Part shown: one piece after another, positions 33,673 to 44,317 of the stretch | Layout: the number at the start of each line of letters is the position of its first letter | How positions within the stretch are numbered: the stretch's first letter is position 1 | Source: Pollenia angustigena | Lineage: Eukaryota > Arthropoda > Insecta > Diptera > Polleniidae | Assembly (NCBI GenBank): GCA_930367215.1 | Contig: OV884060.1 | Span: 206,463,253-206,527,252, forward strand | DNA length: 64,000 nucleotides | Reading direction: 5' to 3' | Notes under the pieces: generated by a model | Databases searched by the model: none | Seen by the model: the letters and a program-made list of their open reading frames with translations, nothing else | What the model was told of the DNA's origin: nothing | Program-made: the position numbers and the translations under genes

Positions 33673-34299
33673 CAATAACATCTTAAAAAAAAAAAGAAAC
33701 ATTTTTAAAAATTTTTGGAAAAAGTCAAAAATCCGATCAGTACCTGTAACCTAAAAGGCAGAGCTGATAGAGAAAAACGGAGGTTAGAGTTGAAATCAGC
33801 TTTCTTAAATGAGCATGAAACTTCGAAGAAACACAAATAAAAGTTAAATGTTGTTCCCTTGTGAAATTTGCCTTATGATAAAACGCTATAACAAATTTCA
33901 CTACTAAATGGAAATTTCTTCTAATTTAGTTTTTTTAATGCCAGAAATCACTTACCAGAATTTTGTGATGATTGGTTCATAATTTACCATGTCTACAAAA
34001 TGAATTTCTTTCTCGAAAATAATTCGAGGTTGGCTTAAACCAGTGATAACCACTCCATAGGCTCGCGAGTAAGTCAATAATCGTAGTTTTCACACCGACA
34101 CGGTCGGCAATTCACATGTATACAACAACTTTGTTCGTTTCAAAACATCAGGCTATCATCAGTCTCTGCGACCGCACCCAAGTACATTATATCTTTGTGT
34201 GCGTGCGTTCGGGGCTTGGTTAGTTCGGGGCTTGGTTATCACTGGCTTAAACTCTTACGAAAATTATATTTTACAGAAATTTGTTCAAACAACGTTTTA

Positions 34300-35183
34300 T
34301 CGGGTGATTTTTTAGCTATTATCTTTTTGGCAACACTGGTTTAAACAGCTGACGCACGTTTCGTGTTTTGTTTCACTGTCAAACATCTTCAGTTTGGTCT
34401 ATAATTCAACCATGAATCGTCTTACAAACGAACAACGCTTGCAAATAATTTAATTTTATTATCAAAATGCGTGCTCTGTTAAGAAAGTTCATCCACTTTT
34501 TTATCGAAAAATTGTGTTAAGCAGAATTGTCGATTTTGGAGTGAAGATCAGCCAGAAGCATTGCAAGAGCTACCAATGCATCCAGAAAAAGTCACAGTTT
34601 GGTGCGGTTTATGGGCTGGTGGCATCATTTGACCGTACTTTTTCAAAGATGATGCGAATCGTAACGTAACTGTGAATGATGAGCGCTACCGTGAGATGAT
34701 ATCCAACTTTTTTTTCCCAAAATGCAAGAGTCTGACTTGCATGACATGTGGTTTCAACAAGACGGTGCCACGTGCCACACAGCACACTTGACAATGGACT
34801 TATTGAAAGGCAAGTTCGGTGAACATTTTATTTCACGTTCGGGACCGGTTAATTGGCCGCCTAGATCGTGCGATTTAACGCCTTTAGACTATTTTTTGTG
34901 GGGCTATGTAAGAGCTCATGCCCGCTTCAATTGACGCATTGGAAGACAACTTTGAAGCATTTATTCATGAGATACCGGCCGAAATGTTGGAAAGAGTATG
35001 CCAAAATTGGACTAAGCGGATGGACCATTTGAGGCGCAGTCACGGTCAACATTTGCATGAAATAATCTTCAAACATTAAATTATATGGACCGTACTATCG
35101 ATTCAAATAAAGATTTCATGCATTTTTCTGAATTTTATGTGTTTTTTTTTTAACTTTCCTATAGCTCTTAAAAAATCACCCAT
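34300..35183 (+). mobile_element. Tc1/mariner-type element, deleted, TA duplication
   Basis: Tips carry GGGTGATTTTTTA at both ends (left TCGGGTGATTTTTTAG; right, reversed, ATGGGTGATTTTTTAAG), flanked by TA at 34298-34299 and 35184-35185. It encloses the transposase remnant 34412-35079. An 'aataaa' follows the ORF at about 35106. Confidence 0.75.
34412..35079 (+). pseudogene. Transposase remnant of the 34300-35183 element
   Basis: Starts MNRLTNEQRLQII with a stop at codon 14. About 100 or more codons are then missing, so the first catalytic aspartate region is lost. It resumes with NCRFWSEDQPEALQELPMHP, VTVWCGLWAGGII (then a stop) and PYFFKDDANRNVTVN. After a frameshift near 34715 comes LHDMWFQQDGATCHTA, NWPPRSCDLTPLDYFLWG, another frameshift near 34920, and a C-terminus ending LHEIIFKH. 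These are typical DDE-type motifs of the IS630-Tc1-mariner superfamily. Between the D of QQDGA and the D of CDLTP there are 36 residues. Inactive. Confidence 0.75.
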
Positions 35184-35943
35184 TATATGACTAGACATAA
35201 AAGCATAATGATTTCTGATTGTCGGCCAAAAATTTAACACATGTATCTAGGTCCAAACCGCGACGAATTTTAATACTGACGTCCGTTTTTATAAAGATTA
35301 TTTAATAATTTATAGATCCCATATAGGGCTAACGCCTGAAATATTCCAGCTGTCGGTACAGGCTATTAAAGATTCGGCACAGGCGAATACACAGCACTTT
35401 TACTTGTTATTTTAATAACTTATTTTATTTTTGTGTTATTTATTATAATAAATATATTGAATCAAACCGGTTAACCAGTTATTTTAGAAATGCTTAACCG
35501 AAAACCGGGTTCCTTTAAATTAGCCACTATTCGGAAGAACCGAAACCAGATTTTTGAAAAAGTCGAATAATCGATCTCCCTAATATCTAGATCGCATTCG
35601 CCACAAAGAACTCTTATATGAATCTTAATTTAAAACCATAATTTTGTTTTGACTGGCCCATGATTGCCCATTGGTCTTAATTAGGATACACTTTCGAACA
35701 TTTTTATGCAGATATGTACTGTAGTGTAGGGTATTACTCGTTCGTGTTTGACTGACTGTAATTGCTTACTTGCATAATTACCCATTTGCTTGCGTTTTTA
35801 TTTTACAATATTTTTAAAAATTATTTAGTTAATCAAAACAAAAAAAAAAAAATGTTTAAACAAAACACTTAAACGGTTGATAAATTGAGTGGTCATGCAT
35901 TTTTCGTCAAATATTTGTTAAGTGTCAACATACCTTAAGATTA

Positions 35944-36381
35944 ACAGACCAACCTAAACCAGCGCGTTACATACAGTCTACAACTGACATGAAATGCTTA
36001 ACATTGACACTAAAATGATGTTAGTGTTAAGTATAGACTCATCATGTTAGAAGTTTGCTCATGTTATAACACGGTTGTTAATGCAAATGTTTTAACAACG
36101 CTTTTATAACATCATGTAATAACAGCAAATCATGTCAGTTGTAGACGGGGAGTTAGGCGTTTTCCATCTGTCAAAAGTTCTTATGCTCATATAAAATGTA
36201 CAAATTGGCTGTTATTCTTAAAAAGTAATGGCAATTTAGCTTGTGGGCTTTATTTAACAAAATACGTTTACATTGCTGTTCATGACACAGCGTTGACGCT
36301 CTTATTTAAGTTTGTCATTGCAGCGTTAAAGCTAGGCGCTAGAATCGTATGCCTAATGCGCTTATTTAGGTTGGTCTGTAA
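35944..36381. mobile_element. TIR element with ACAGACCAACCTAAA ends
   Basis: Left tip ACAGACCAACCTAAACCAGC and right tip, reversed, ACAGACCAACCTAAATAAGC. AAGATT occurs just outside both ends, a possible 6-bp duplication. Inside, 'ctacaactgacatga' and 'tcatgtcagttgtag' form a second inverted pair (about 35978-36147), probably a nested small element. The right half resembles 6620-6810. Confidence 0.6.
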
Positions 36382-37847
36382 GATTGGCAAGTAGGCTTTT
36401 TGCGAACAAAAATCTTAAGGTATTTTGTGTGAGTTGAACTTGAATTGTTTTTAATGGAGACTATGGATTTAAAATTATGCAACATTACTACGATGTTCTC
36501 TATAAGCTTCGTTCGTTGAACAGAAAAAGCTTATTTATAAAAGCTGCCATCTAAGCTCCATACTAAACCAGCCAATTGGTTCAGAAAGTCATTCAAAAAC
36601 GGTCTTCTTATTTTTCTGAAAATATATCTTGTATTTCATATGTATATAATAAATTTTAACCTGTAATATCAGCAACATTAAAATCATATATTTTACATCA
36701 TAATCATAATTATTTTACAAAATTTCTTTAAAAAAACTTTACTCGTATTTAAATTTCAAAACAAACATCATATAATTTAAAATTTGTAACAAAATACTGA
36801 AATCGATTAATATCAAAGATAACAATTAATGTCTTTATCTGTTAACTCGCTGTCTTGACTGACTCTGTGTGTGAAATTGTGATGACATGCCCAATTGCAG
36901 CATTCAGCATGTTTGACTAACAAACACAACAACAAGAAAATATTAAAAAGTGCTACCAAGTGTAACGAAATTTGTTTAACAAAAACCATCAAAAACAAAC
37001 GTCAACAAATATGAACAAATGATATTTGTTTAAACTACTTCAACAAAAACATGCCTAATTGTAAACTTGTGACTGAATGAATGACTGTCAAAACAGTGAT
37101 TATTTGCCATGATGATGACAATTTGTTGCAATATGCAAACAAATTCCGCAGCAGACATGGCACACACCACTTCAATTTGTTGCAAATTGAAAAATAAAAA
37201 CAAATATTCAATTCACATCATGATCATTGGCGTAACTCACGATCGGAATGATCATTATTGAAGAGTTTTTTGTGGCTTGATCATCGTTATTAACATCATC
37301 ATCATAATGATGATCATGCTTCAAACTAAATTTAAAGTTAAGTTTTGTAAACAAATACTGTTTTTATAAGTTTGTGATTTAGTTGATCAAAATGCTGACA
37401 AAAATTTGATTTATTCATGGTTATGGATTTTCAAACAAGTAAGAATGATGTATGGGTATTTCCACAGGAAAGCAGGGACCCGAAATAACTGTTATTATTT
37501 TTTTAATACCTAATAGGTTATGGAAAAAATAACGGAAAAAATTGGTCCTGTAATAATAATTTTAAATTACCCAGAAAATTATAGCTCTGCCATAAACATT
37601 ATGAAAGATTATTAATTTTTTTGGTCTTTCCCAGCAAAAACTTTGCTTACAAAATAAGCAGAAAAATAATGAGAATTTGACGAGCCAACTACTTACTTTT
37701 CTACTAGAAAAAGTACTTATTTTTGTTCGAGATGTCCCAAAAGTAATCCTTTATAATTTAGCCTATTATAATCTAAAAAATAATATGTTTTTTTATACTT
37801 AAATTTTTTATAAAAATATATAGTTACACAAAGTCAATAAAGTAAAA
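36382..37847. other. Intergenic stretch, no gene seen
   Basis: AT-rich. 37200-37330 holds a cluster of 'gatcat', 'catcatcat' and 'atgatgatcatg' words. The word 'tatgggtatttccac' at 37445 resembles the TGGGCATTTCC tips seen elsewhere. No coding signal. Confidence 0.4.
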
Positions 37848-38026
37848 TTTTTTTTTTTTTTTAATTTTTTTTTTTATTATTTTTTTTTTTTATTTTTTTT
37901 AATTTTATTTTATTTTTTTTTTGCCTGTTTTATTTTTTATTTTTTTTTCTGTCTCTGGCGGGATTCGATCGCGCAACCTCGGTGCTGATAGACTAAGTCG
38001 CTACCAGCTAGTCTACCGGGGCAGTG
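37848..38026 (-). mobile_element. tRNA-derived SINE-like copy with A-rich tail
   Basis: On the minus strand, about 38024-37957 reads like a tRNA: GCCCCGGTAGACTAGCTGGT (A-box-like TAGCTGGTAG), then GATCGAATCCCGCCAGAG (B-box-like). It passes into a long A-rich tail, seen on the plus strand as the T-rich tract 37848-37950. The copy at 43494-43602 shares the B-box end. No anticodon arm good enough for a working tRNA is seen. Confidence 0.6.
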
Positions 38027-38239
38027 TAGTTTTTGTATTAAAAAACTATGTTTTTTGACTATAATGACTATAATGACATTTTTATTGTCATAATGAAAAT
38101 TTAAATTTTTCTGTATATTTAAGATATAATAATAAAGTTATTATTTAATATATAACTAATAATCCAAAAAGTGGCGAATAAAGCTACAAAGTAATGAATT
38201 CTTGAAGTCATTAAAAGTAGGATTGTAAGTAAAGTTTTT

Positions 38240-38296
38240 GCTGGGATGTGGACTCTGAAGCCGATAGGACCCGGATTCGATTCCTGGCTCGAGCGA
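38240..38296 (+). repeat. tRNA-like fragment
   Basis: 'ggactctgaagccgatagga' followed by CCCGGATTCGATTCCTGGC and an A run. The B-box match GGATTCGATTCC is good and the A box is weak. It is probably a short SINE remnant. Confidence 0.4.
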
Positions 38297-38748
38297 CCAA
38301 AAAAAAACACACATTTTTCAAAAAGAAATAATTATTATTTTTATTTTTTCCGAAATTTTAGCAGAAAATATTCCTAATATCCTTGAACATTGTTTGTAAA
38401 TTTTGCTACAAATTAAGCTTATTCAATTGAAATTTCAGCTTAATACAAAGACCGGGTTTAGCTTATTTAATTTTGAATATTAACAATTTTTTTTCTAAAA
38501 TTTAGCTCATCTAAATATAGCAGACAATAATTCTTACCTTCATTGATTTTTCTACAGCCGAAAATACTGGTACTGTTATCAGTTATTTCTGCAGAAGTTT
38601 TTGCTATTTCTACTGACATTTTTTATGAGTGTAAAGAAGCGCCTAAAATTGATGAAAATCTCATCGATTCTAAAGTGAGAGTGAAGAAATCTTAAACAAA
38701 AACCACAACAAATGCAAATATTGCTGGTAATACAAATGTTATTAAAAA

Positions 38749-39800
38749 CAAGTAAGAAAGTATAGTCGGTCAAGCCCGACCATATCATACCCTACGCCAC
38801 AGTATTAAAAAACACATCATGCTTATATGTCCATATAACTATGGATTTATCTATGTTTATAAACTTCATTAAAATGGGTTTGAAAGTTATTGAGAGGCAG
38901 AAATTGCCCCCTACCTCCCCTTGTGGTCCTATTTTTGAAAAACTGTATAGCTTATGTGTGGGCATATAGATATGGATCTATCTATGTTTTAAATTTCATT
39001 AAAATCGGTTTGAGAAGATAAATTGCCCCTACCTCCCTTCGTGGTCCTATTTTTTAAAAAATGCATCCCTTTTGGGTCCATAAAGATATGGTTGTATCTG
39101 TTTTAAATTTCATTAAAATCGGTTTGATAGTTTCTGAGAGGAAGAAATTTCACCCTATCTTCCCTTGTGGTCCTACGATTTGGCCCATAGGCTTGGTCGT
39201 TGTGCCAAAAGGAACCTATGTCCCGAATTTTATCAAATTATCTCCAAAATTGCGACCTGTACTTTGCGCACAAGGTTACATGGACAGCCAGCCAGCCGGA
39301 CGGACATCGTGAGTTCGAATCAGAAAATGATTCTGAGTCGGTCGGTATACTTTAAGGTATATTTTAGGCGCTACACACATCAGCACAAATGCATAATACC
39401 CCTGCAAATAATACGACCAGCCCAAACACGCGTGTAAAGAGTAGTCCACAAGGGACCAGGACTAGTCCAAAACTAACCCAAACGTATGGAAAAAATCTGG
39501 CCTATTTAACATTACGATGTCCTAGGAGAGGACCATATAACCCACCTTTGGACCACTAAGGAGTAGTTTTAACACTACTCCATGGTGTACTCAAGAGGAT
39601 TAGTTCTGAAGTCGTTTAAAAACGAAAGCATGTCGTTAAAAAACGAAGACATGTCGTCTCACTGCAAACACATTTTAACAATGACATGGTCCATGCATGC
39701 ATTACATCGGACCAGTCCATGGAGTAGTCCATTTTATCAAAATGGATCAGGTGGTCCAATTTTATTTGCAGGGACCCTCTCCACTATTGTGGTGTGGGTA
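38749..39800 (+). mobile_element. DINE-like element (family C), copy 2, split by a MITE and cut by a LINE
   Basis: Same start as 33093 ('acaagtaagaaagtatag' with the 'ggtcaagcccgacc' hairpin). It contains a partial internal duplication, with 'gcctcctacctccc'-type phrases three times. The MITE 39400-39773 interrupts its terminal hairpin sequence, and the poly-A tail of the LINE begins right after 'gtggtgtgggta' at 39800. Confidence 0.65.
39400..39773. mobile_element. MITE with CCCTGCAAAT ends, copy 2
   Basis: CCCTGCAAATAATACGACCA to TTATTTGCAGGG, inserted in 'gcataata|ccctctccac' of the DINE-like element. The empty site is visible at 33630-33650. AC repeats on both sides (39398-39399 and 39774-39775). 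It is 59 bp longer than copy 1, mostly by an extra 'gtccaaaactaacccaaacg' segment. Confidence 0.7.
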
Positions 39801-41930
39801 TTTTTTTTTTTTTTTTTTTTTTTTAACGATAAACCAACACTCATTGGATGCCCCCTATATATGCAGTGCATTGTGTTGATCGGGAAAATAAGGTTTGGGA
39901 AGGAGGAAAGAGGGAATAGTATTTGTGGACATTTGACTTGAATCTTAATAAATTATAAGTACCGGGAAAGACCTCTGCGGGAAGTTTATTCCACATACGG
40001 ATAGTTCGACTGAAAAACGAACTTTCTCTATAATGCGTTGTGCGAAACACAGGACAATCGACTACGATGAAATACTCGGGCGGGTGGAATAAGTTCACTT
40101 ATCTCAGTGGAACACCTCCCATGGTAATATCGATAGAAAAGTGTCACACAACCCACATTCCGACGATGCCCCAATGAGTCAATAGAGTTGGATACCCTAC
40201 TGTCATTGATGAGCTTCACCGCCCTCCTTTGTACACGGTCCAGAAGGTTCAAAATAGACTTTGAAGCCCCTGCCCATATATGGGAGTTGTATTCCATCTT
40301 CGGTCGGATATAGGTGGTATAGATAGTAAGGAGATCGGAGGAAGTGAAGTAAGTCTTGCACCGTTTTAAAAAACCTAAACACTTGAATGCCTCTTTCGAC
40401 ACTTTAAAAACGTGTTTATTCCAGCGGACATCGCACTGTATTCTCATGCCCAGAACATCAAGAGTATCCGATTCCTTAATATCAATGCCACTCATTAATA
40501 CAGATGACATAGTTGGTCCCACGGCCCGTCTTGGGGTCAACATACAACATTGGGTCTTGCGTGCATTAAATTCGACCCTATTCGCTTGACCCCACTCAGA
40601 GATTGCAGCTAGGTCCTGATTAAGAGTGTCATTCATATTTTGCCTTTTGCCCCCAATCTCAACAAGGCGTGGCCTATGATCGAAGGAATATGAATGACAA
40701 ATGTTGCTGTCATCTGCAAAAGAGTAGAAAGGATTTGAAGTATGACCAAGAAGGTCATTAAGAAACATAAGAAATAGCGTAGGAGAAAGGACAGAACCTT
40801 GCGGTACCCCTGAATTTACCTGAAACTCGTTTGATGCAATCCCATCTATAACAACACGTATAGTGCGATCACTGAGGAAACTCGATATAAATCGAGAGAA
40901 ATCATTACCGACACCAAAAGCAATAAGCTTTGACACAAGCGCACCATGCCAAACCCGATCAAACGCCTTGGAAATATCCAGAGCAACCACTTTGCATTCA
41001 CCAAAGCGGTGAATGGACCGACTCCAACGTTCTGAAAGAAACGCTAACAGGTCTCCTGTAGATCGGCTACCACGAAAACCATACTGTCTGTCACTGAGAA
41101 GTGAATTTGTCTCCAGATATTTCACAAGATGGTAATTAACCATGCTCTCCATCACCTTCGAGAGCGAAGAGCAAATTGCGATTGGGCGGTAATTATCAGG
41201 GTTAGTAGCCTCACCCTTCTTGGGGATTGGCTGAACATTGGCCACCTTTCAGCAAGAGGGAAAGATTCCCGCACGGTACGAAGAGCTGAAAAGGTTGCCC
41301 AATGGACGAGCTAACGTCGAACAGCACTGTTTCAATACCAGTGCTGATATGCCATCCGGCCCCGGTGACTTGTTTACGTTAAGATCCGAAAGAACCCTTT
41401 TGACTGCACGTGATCGGAAAAATATCTTGGGCATAGTACATGATACTCTTTCGACAACGGGCAGTGATTGATTGCTTTCCGGCAAGAACGAATTACTTGC
41501 AAACAGTTCAGCCAAGAGGTTAGCTTTATCAATCGGGTCAGTAATTATTTGGTCGTCCTTAAAAAGCGCTGGGATAGAAGAACTAGCACTGTCCCTTACT
41601 CTTTTAACGAAGGACCAAAAGGTCTTACTGCACCGAGGAGCAGCAAGGACCTTAGCACGATGACGCTGTTCGTGTAGAAATTTTTCCCGTCTAAGTACTT
41701 TGGCACACTCAGATCTTGCCCTCTTTCGTAGCTGATCAGTAGTTGCGTTATTATTCAAACGCCAACTACTAAACGCCTCCTCTCTGGATCTGACTGCATT
41801 TTTGCACGTCTGGTTAAACCAACACTTAAGTTTTGGTTTAACCGAAATTTGCTTCGAGGGAATAAAAAGTTTCATTCCAAGCAAAATTACATTTACGACA
41901 ACGAAACTTGTTTCCAACGAATATTTTCAT
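39801..41930 (-). mobile_element. 5'-truncated non-LTR retrotransposon (LINE)
   Basis: A reverse-transcriptase reading frame on the minus strand is followed by a 24-nt poly-A tail, seen as T at 39801-39824. There is no LTR, and the endonuclease and first ORF are missing, so the copy is truncated at its 5' end near 41930. It is inserted in the end of a DINE-like element. No target duplication could be found at the 5' side. Base composition is clearly GC-richer than the surroundings, consistent with a recent arrival. Confidence 0.85.
39841..41917 (-). pseudogene. LINE reverse transcriptase, disrupted
   Basis: Reading from 41917 down: a linker with LFIPSKQISVKPKLKCWFNQ, then ending GIFPSC, with TGA at 41249-41251 where the family normally has a Trp codon. 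The same frame continues from 41245 to 40028 with the RT palm: PIPKKGEATNPDNYRPIA, the first catalytic Asp in VALDISKAFDRVWH, GVPQGSVLSPTLF, and FADD near 40720-40710. The connection and thumb region follow (LGFLKRC, YNSHIWAGA, LLDRVQRRAVKLI). A frameshift around 40060-40095 moves the C-terminus (FRTTHYRESSFFSRTIRMWN, LPAEVFPGTYNLLRFKSNV) to another frame ending at 39841. The pattern is that of insect jockey/CR1-like LINEs. All three RT aspartates are intact, but the stop and frameshift make this copy inactive. Confidence 0.88.
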
Positions 41931-42434
41931 AAAATTTGTGAAGAATTTCAGTAATGAAATGAAAATAATTCCCTAATAACAGAAAAAAGAAAAAAGGAAA
42001 GAAAATTTTTTTTAATACAGGAAGACCGAAAAAAGAAAAATCTTTCATAATGGATATGGAGGACCAAAAAAAAAAAAAAAATAAAATCTTTTGTAATGGT
42101 TATGGAAGCCAAAAAAAAAGAAAAACAAAAACAAACTATAAGACCAAAAAAAATATTGGTTATTTGTAACAATTATTCAGAGAGCAGGTTTCAAAAATTC
42201 GTGATAAATTATTATTATTGCGATGCGAAAGAAAATTGTAGCAAATCTAGCGATTGGTACCTACTCTTCAATACGTTTGCGCATGTGTCTTTCGCATCTT
42301 TTAATTTTTTTCTTTTCGTAAATCATCACTTTATATTATTTAAATTTTCCAATTTCAAATATTTTTACACACTTTGTCATTTCATTACTATAAATCCGCG
42401 CCATCTTTAATTTTTATTGCCACTATCGCTTCAT

Positions 42435-43175
42435 TATACCCTCCACCACAATTAGTTGTGAAGAGGGTACATCAAGTTTGGCATTCCGTGTGAAACTTTT
42501 TTATTATTCATCTCAGACCCCATAAAGTATATATATTCTGGGTCCTTGAGTAATTCTAAGTCGATTTAGCCATGTCCGTCTGTCCGTCTGTTGAAAACAC
42601 GCCCACTTTCGAACAACTCAAAAGAAATGAACAAACTTGGTGCAAATTGCTTGTAGTTATCCTAAGCAGTCTGGGATTGAAATCCAGCAAAATCGGTTCA
42701 GTAGGACCAGAGCTATGAATCAAAATGTGGAACCACCACCTAAAAAAATTGCAATCATAACAAATTTTGGCTCGTCACAGTTTTATAGGACTATAAATGA
42801 TACTGTGAAATTTCATGAAAATCGGTACATAGTTTACCCTAGGCCCCATATACACCCTACTCCCGGAAAACAGTTTAGTACACCTAAAACCATAATTAAT
42901 AATGGTATCATAACAGAAATTGGAACGTCACAGTTTTGAAGGACTAGAAATGGCGCTGTGAAATTTCGTGATGATCGGTCCATAATAAACCCTAGGCCCC
43001 ATATAAACCCTACTAACGGAAAACAGTTTAGTCGCCTAAAACCATAATTAATAACAAATCGTCACAGTTAAAGATAATAATAACATCATACAGATATTAC
43101 TCCTTAAACATTCGAACTGTCGGTGGAGGGTATCAAAGATTCGGCACAGCCGAATATAGCACTCTAACTTGTTTT
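42435..43175 (+). mobile_element. DINE-1/mini-me-like element (family A), copy 2
   Basis: Starts 'ataccctccaccacaattag' and ends 'gcacagccgaatatagcact' plus 'ctaacttgttttc'. The (GTCY)n stretch at 42573-42592 is shorter than in copy 1 (31905-32690). The rest matches copy 1 closely, with some deletions. Non-coding. Confidence 0.75.
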
Positions 43176-43493
43176 CAGAAAATTTTGCGAAAATAATAGA
43201 GAGTACCAAGTTGGCATTTAACTTTCGCATTGAAATTGTTTTCGAATCGCAATAGAGATTTCAAATATTGCTTATAACAGTTATGTCCCTGCAGGAAAGT
43301 CTACTTTTTGTTACGTTACATTACCAGGCATTATAAATTGTTTAGACAAAATTGATTTGAGGAACCCAATTCTCCTTATTGGAGCTTAAAACATATAAAG
43401 CCTACTAACACAACATTTAGCAATAACGATATTTGAGTTATTGAAGTGGAATTTTTATCTCGGCATTACTAACCTACATTTCATACAAGTTTT

Positions 43494-43602
43494 TTTTTTT
43501 TTTTTTTAATTTCCTAAGCTAATCCCGCGAAGCTCTATGCTTGTCTGCAGGAAAGAAACCAGAGTCTCTGGCGGGAATCGAACCCGCAACCTCGGCGCTG
43601 AT
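43494..43602 (-). mobile_element. tRNA-derived SINE-like copy, 5'-truncated
   Basis: The minus strand reads GCGCCGAGGTTGCGGGTTCG then ATTCCCGCCAGAGACTCTGG (B-box-like GGTTCGATTCC), followed by 'ctttcctgcagacaagcata', 'gagcttcgcgggattagctt' and an A tail (plus-strand T run 43494-43507). Shares its tRNA-like end with 37957-38000. Truncated before the A box. Confidence 0.6.
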
Positions 43603-44317
43603 TCTAAAAGAAGCTATAAATAAAAAATAAACGTAATAAAATTTTCTTATTCCGGTATGATGAAATTCTTGTCTTTCCTTTTAAAAAAGGCTAAACATGT
43701 TCTTGCTTACACAGAAATCTTACAAGGACCTCTATAAAATCCACAAATTTAATTTTTTTTTTTTTTTTTGTACAATTGGTTTTTTGGTGAGTTACCAAAA
43801 TTTTTAGAAAATACAACGAAACTTAGCTTTTTTTAAATTAACTATAAGACCTTTTTACTATTGCCAACGAGATCACTGTGCCGTTGTCATAAAACAAATA
43901 AACAAAACTTCAAAAGCAGCTTAAACTCTCTAGACAAAATACAGCTCACTGTTATGTCTGCCTTGTGTATAAATATTTTACGAGCAGCAGCAGCAGTTTA
44001 TTTAGCCGTAGCTTTCCCTTTACACCCGCAAAGGTCGTTTGAAATATTAAGCGGGGAGTTTTTATTTTTTCAAATATTTTTTTGTTGGATTTAAAGAAAA
44101 AATTGTTGCTTTGTTTTTAAGCTTGTCTATTTTTGGTAAATTTCTTATTTTAAGCACATTTAAAATAAATCATGCAAAATTACAATAATTTAAATATAAA
44201 CTTGTATAAAAAAAATTTAATTTTTTTTAACTTTCTGTGTGTTTTTTTTTTTTTGTAGGTAAATATGATTTAATTTTTATTGTTATAGATCATGTCGGGT
44301 TAATAAATGTTATTTTG
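43603..44317. other. Intergenic stretch, no gene seen
   Basis: Contains T runs (43751-43769 and others) and 'gagcagcagcagcag' at 43982. The ORF 43861-44094 has no recognisable domain. Nothing supportable. Confidence 0.35.

Larger units (their letters stand above)
33930..35412 (+). mobile_element. DINE-like element (family A), split by later insertions
   Basis: 33930-34015 ('cagaaatcacttacc...gtgatgattggttcataattt') and 35230-35412 ('gatcccatatagggc...gattcggcacaggcgaatac') are parts of the same body seen uninterrupted at 31905. The gap holds the mariner copy 34300-35183 and about 280 bp of other sequence. Outer limits are approximate. Confidence 0.5.

Noticed and set aside
37848..37950. T-rich tract as a possible replication or promoter element
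   Set aside because: It is explained as the A-rich tail of a minus-strand SINE-like copy.
37957..38024. Functional tRNA gene
   Set aside because: A- and B-box-like words are present, but the acceptor and anticodon stems do not pair well and an A-rich tail follows, so it is SINE-like.
43861..44094. 77-codon ORF with an alanine run
   Set aside because: The run comes from a short CAG repeat. No domain, splice or promoter signal supports it.
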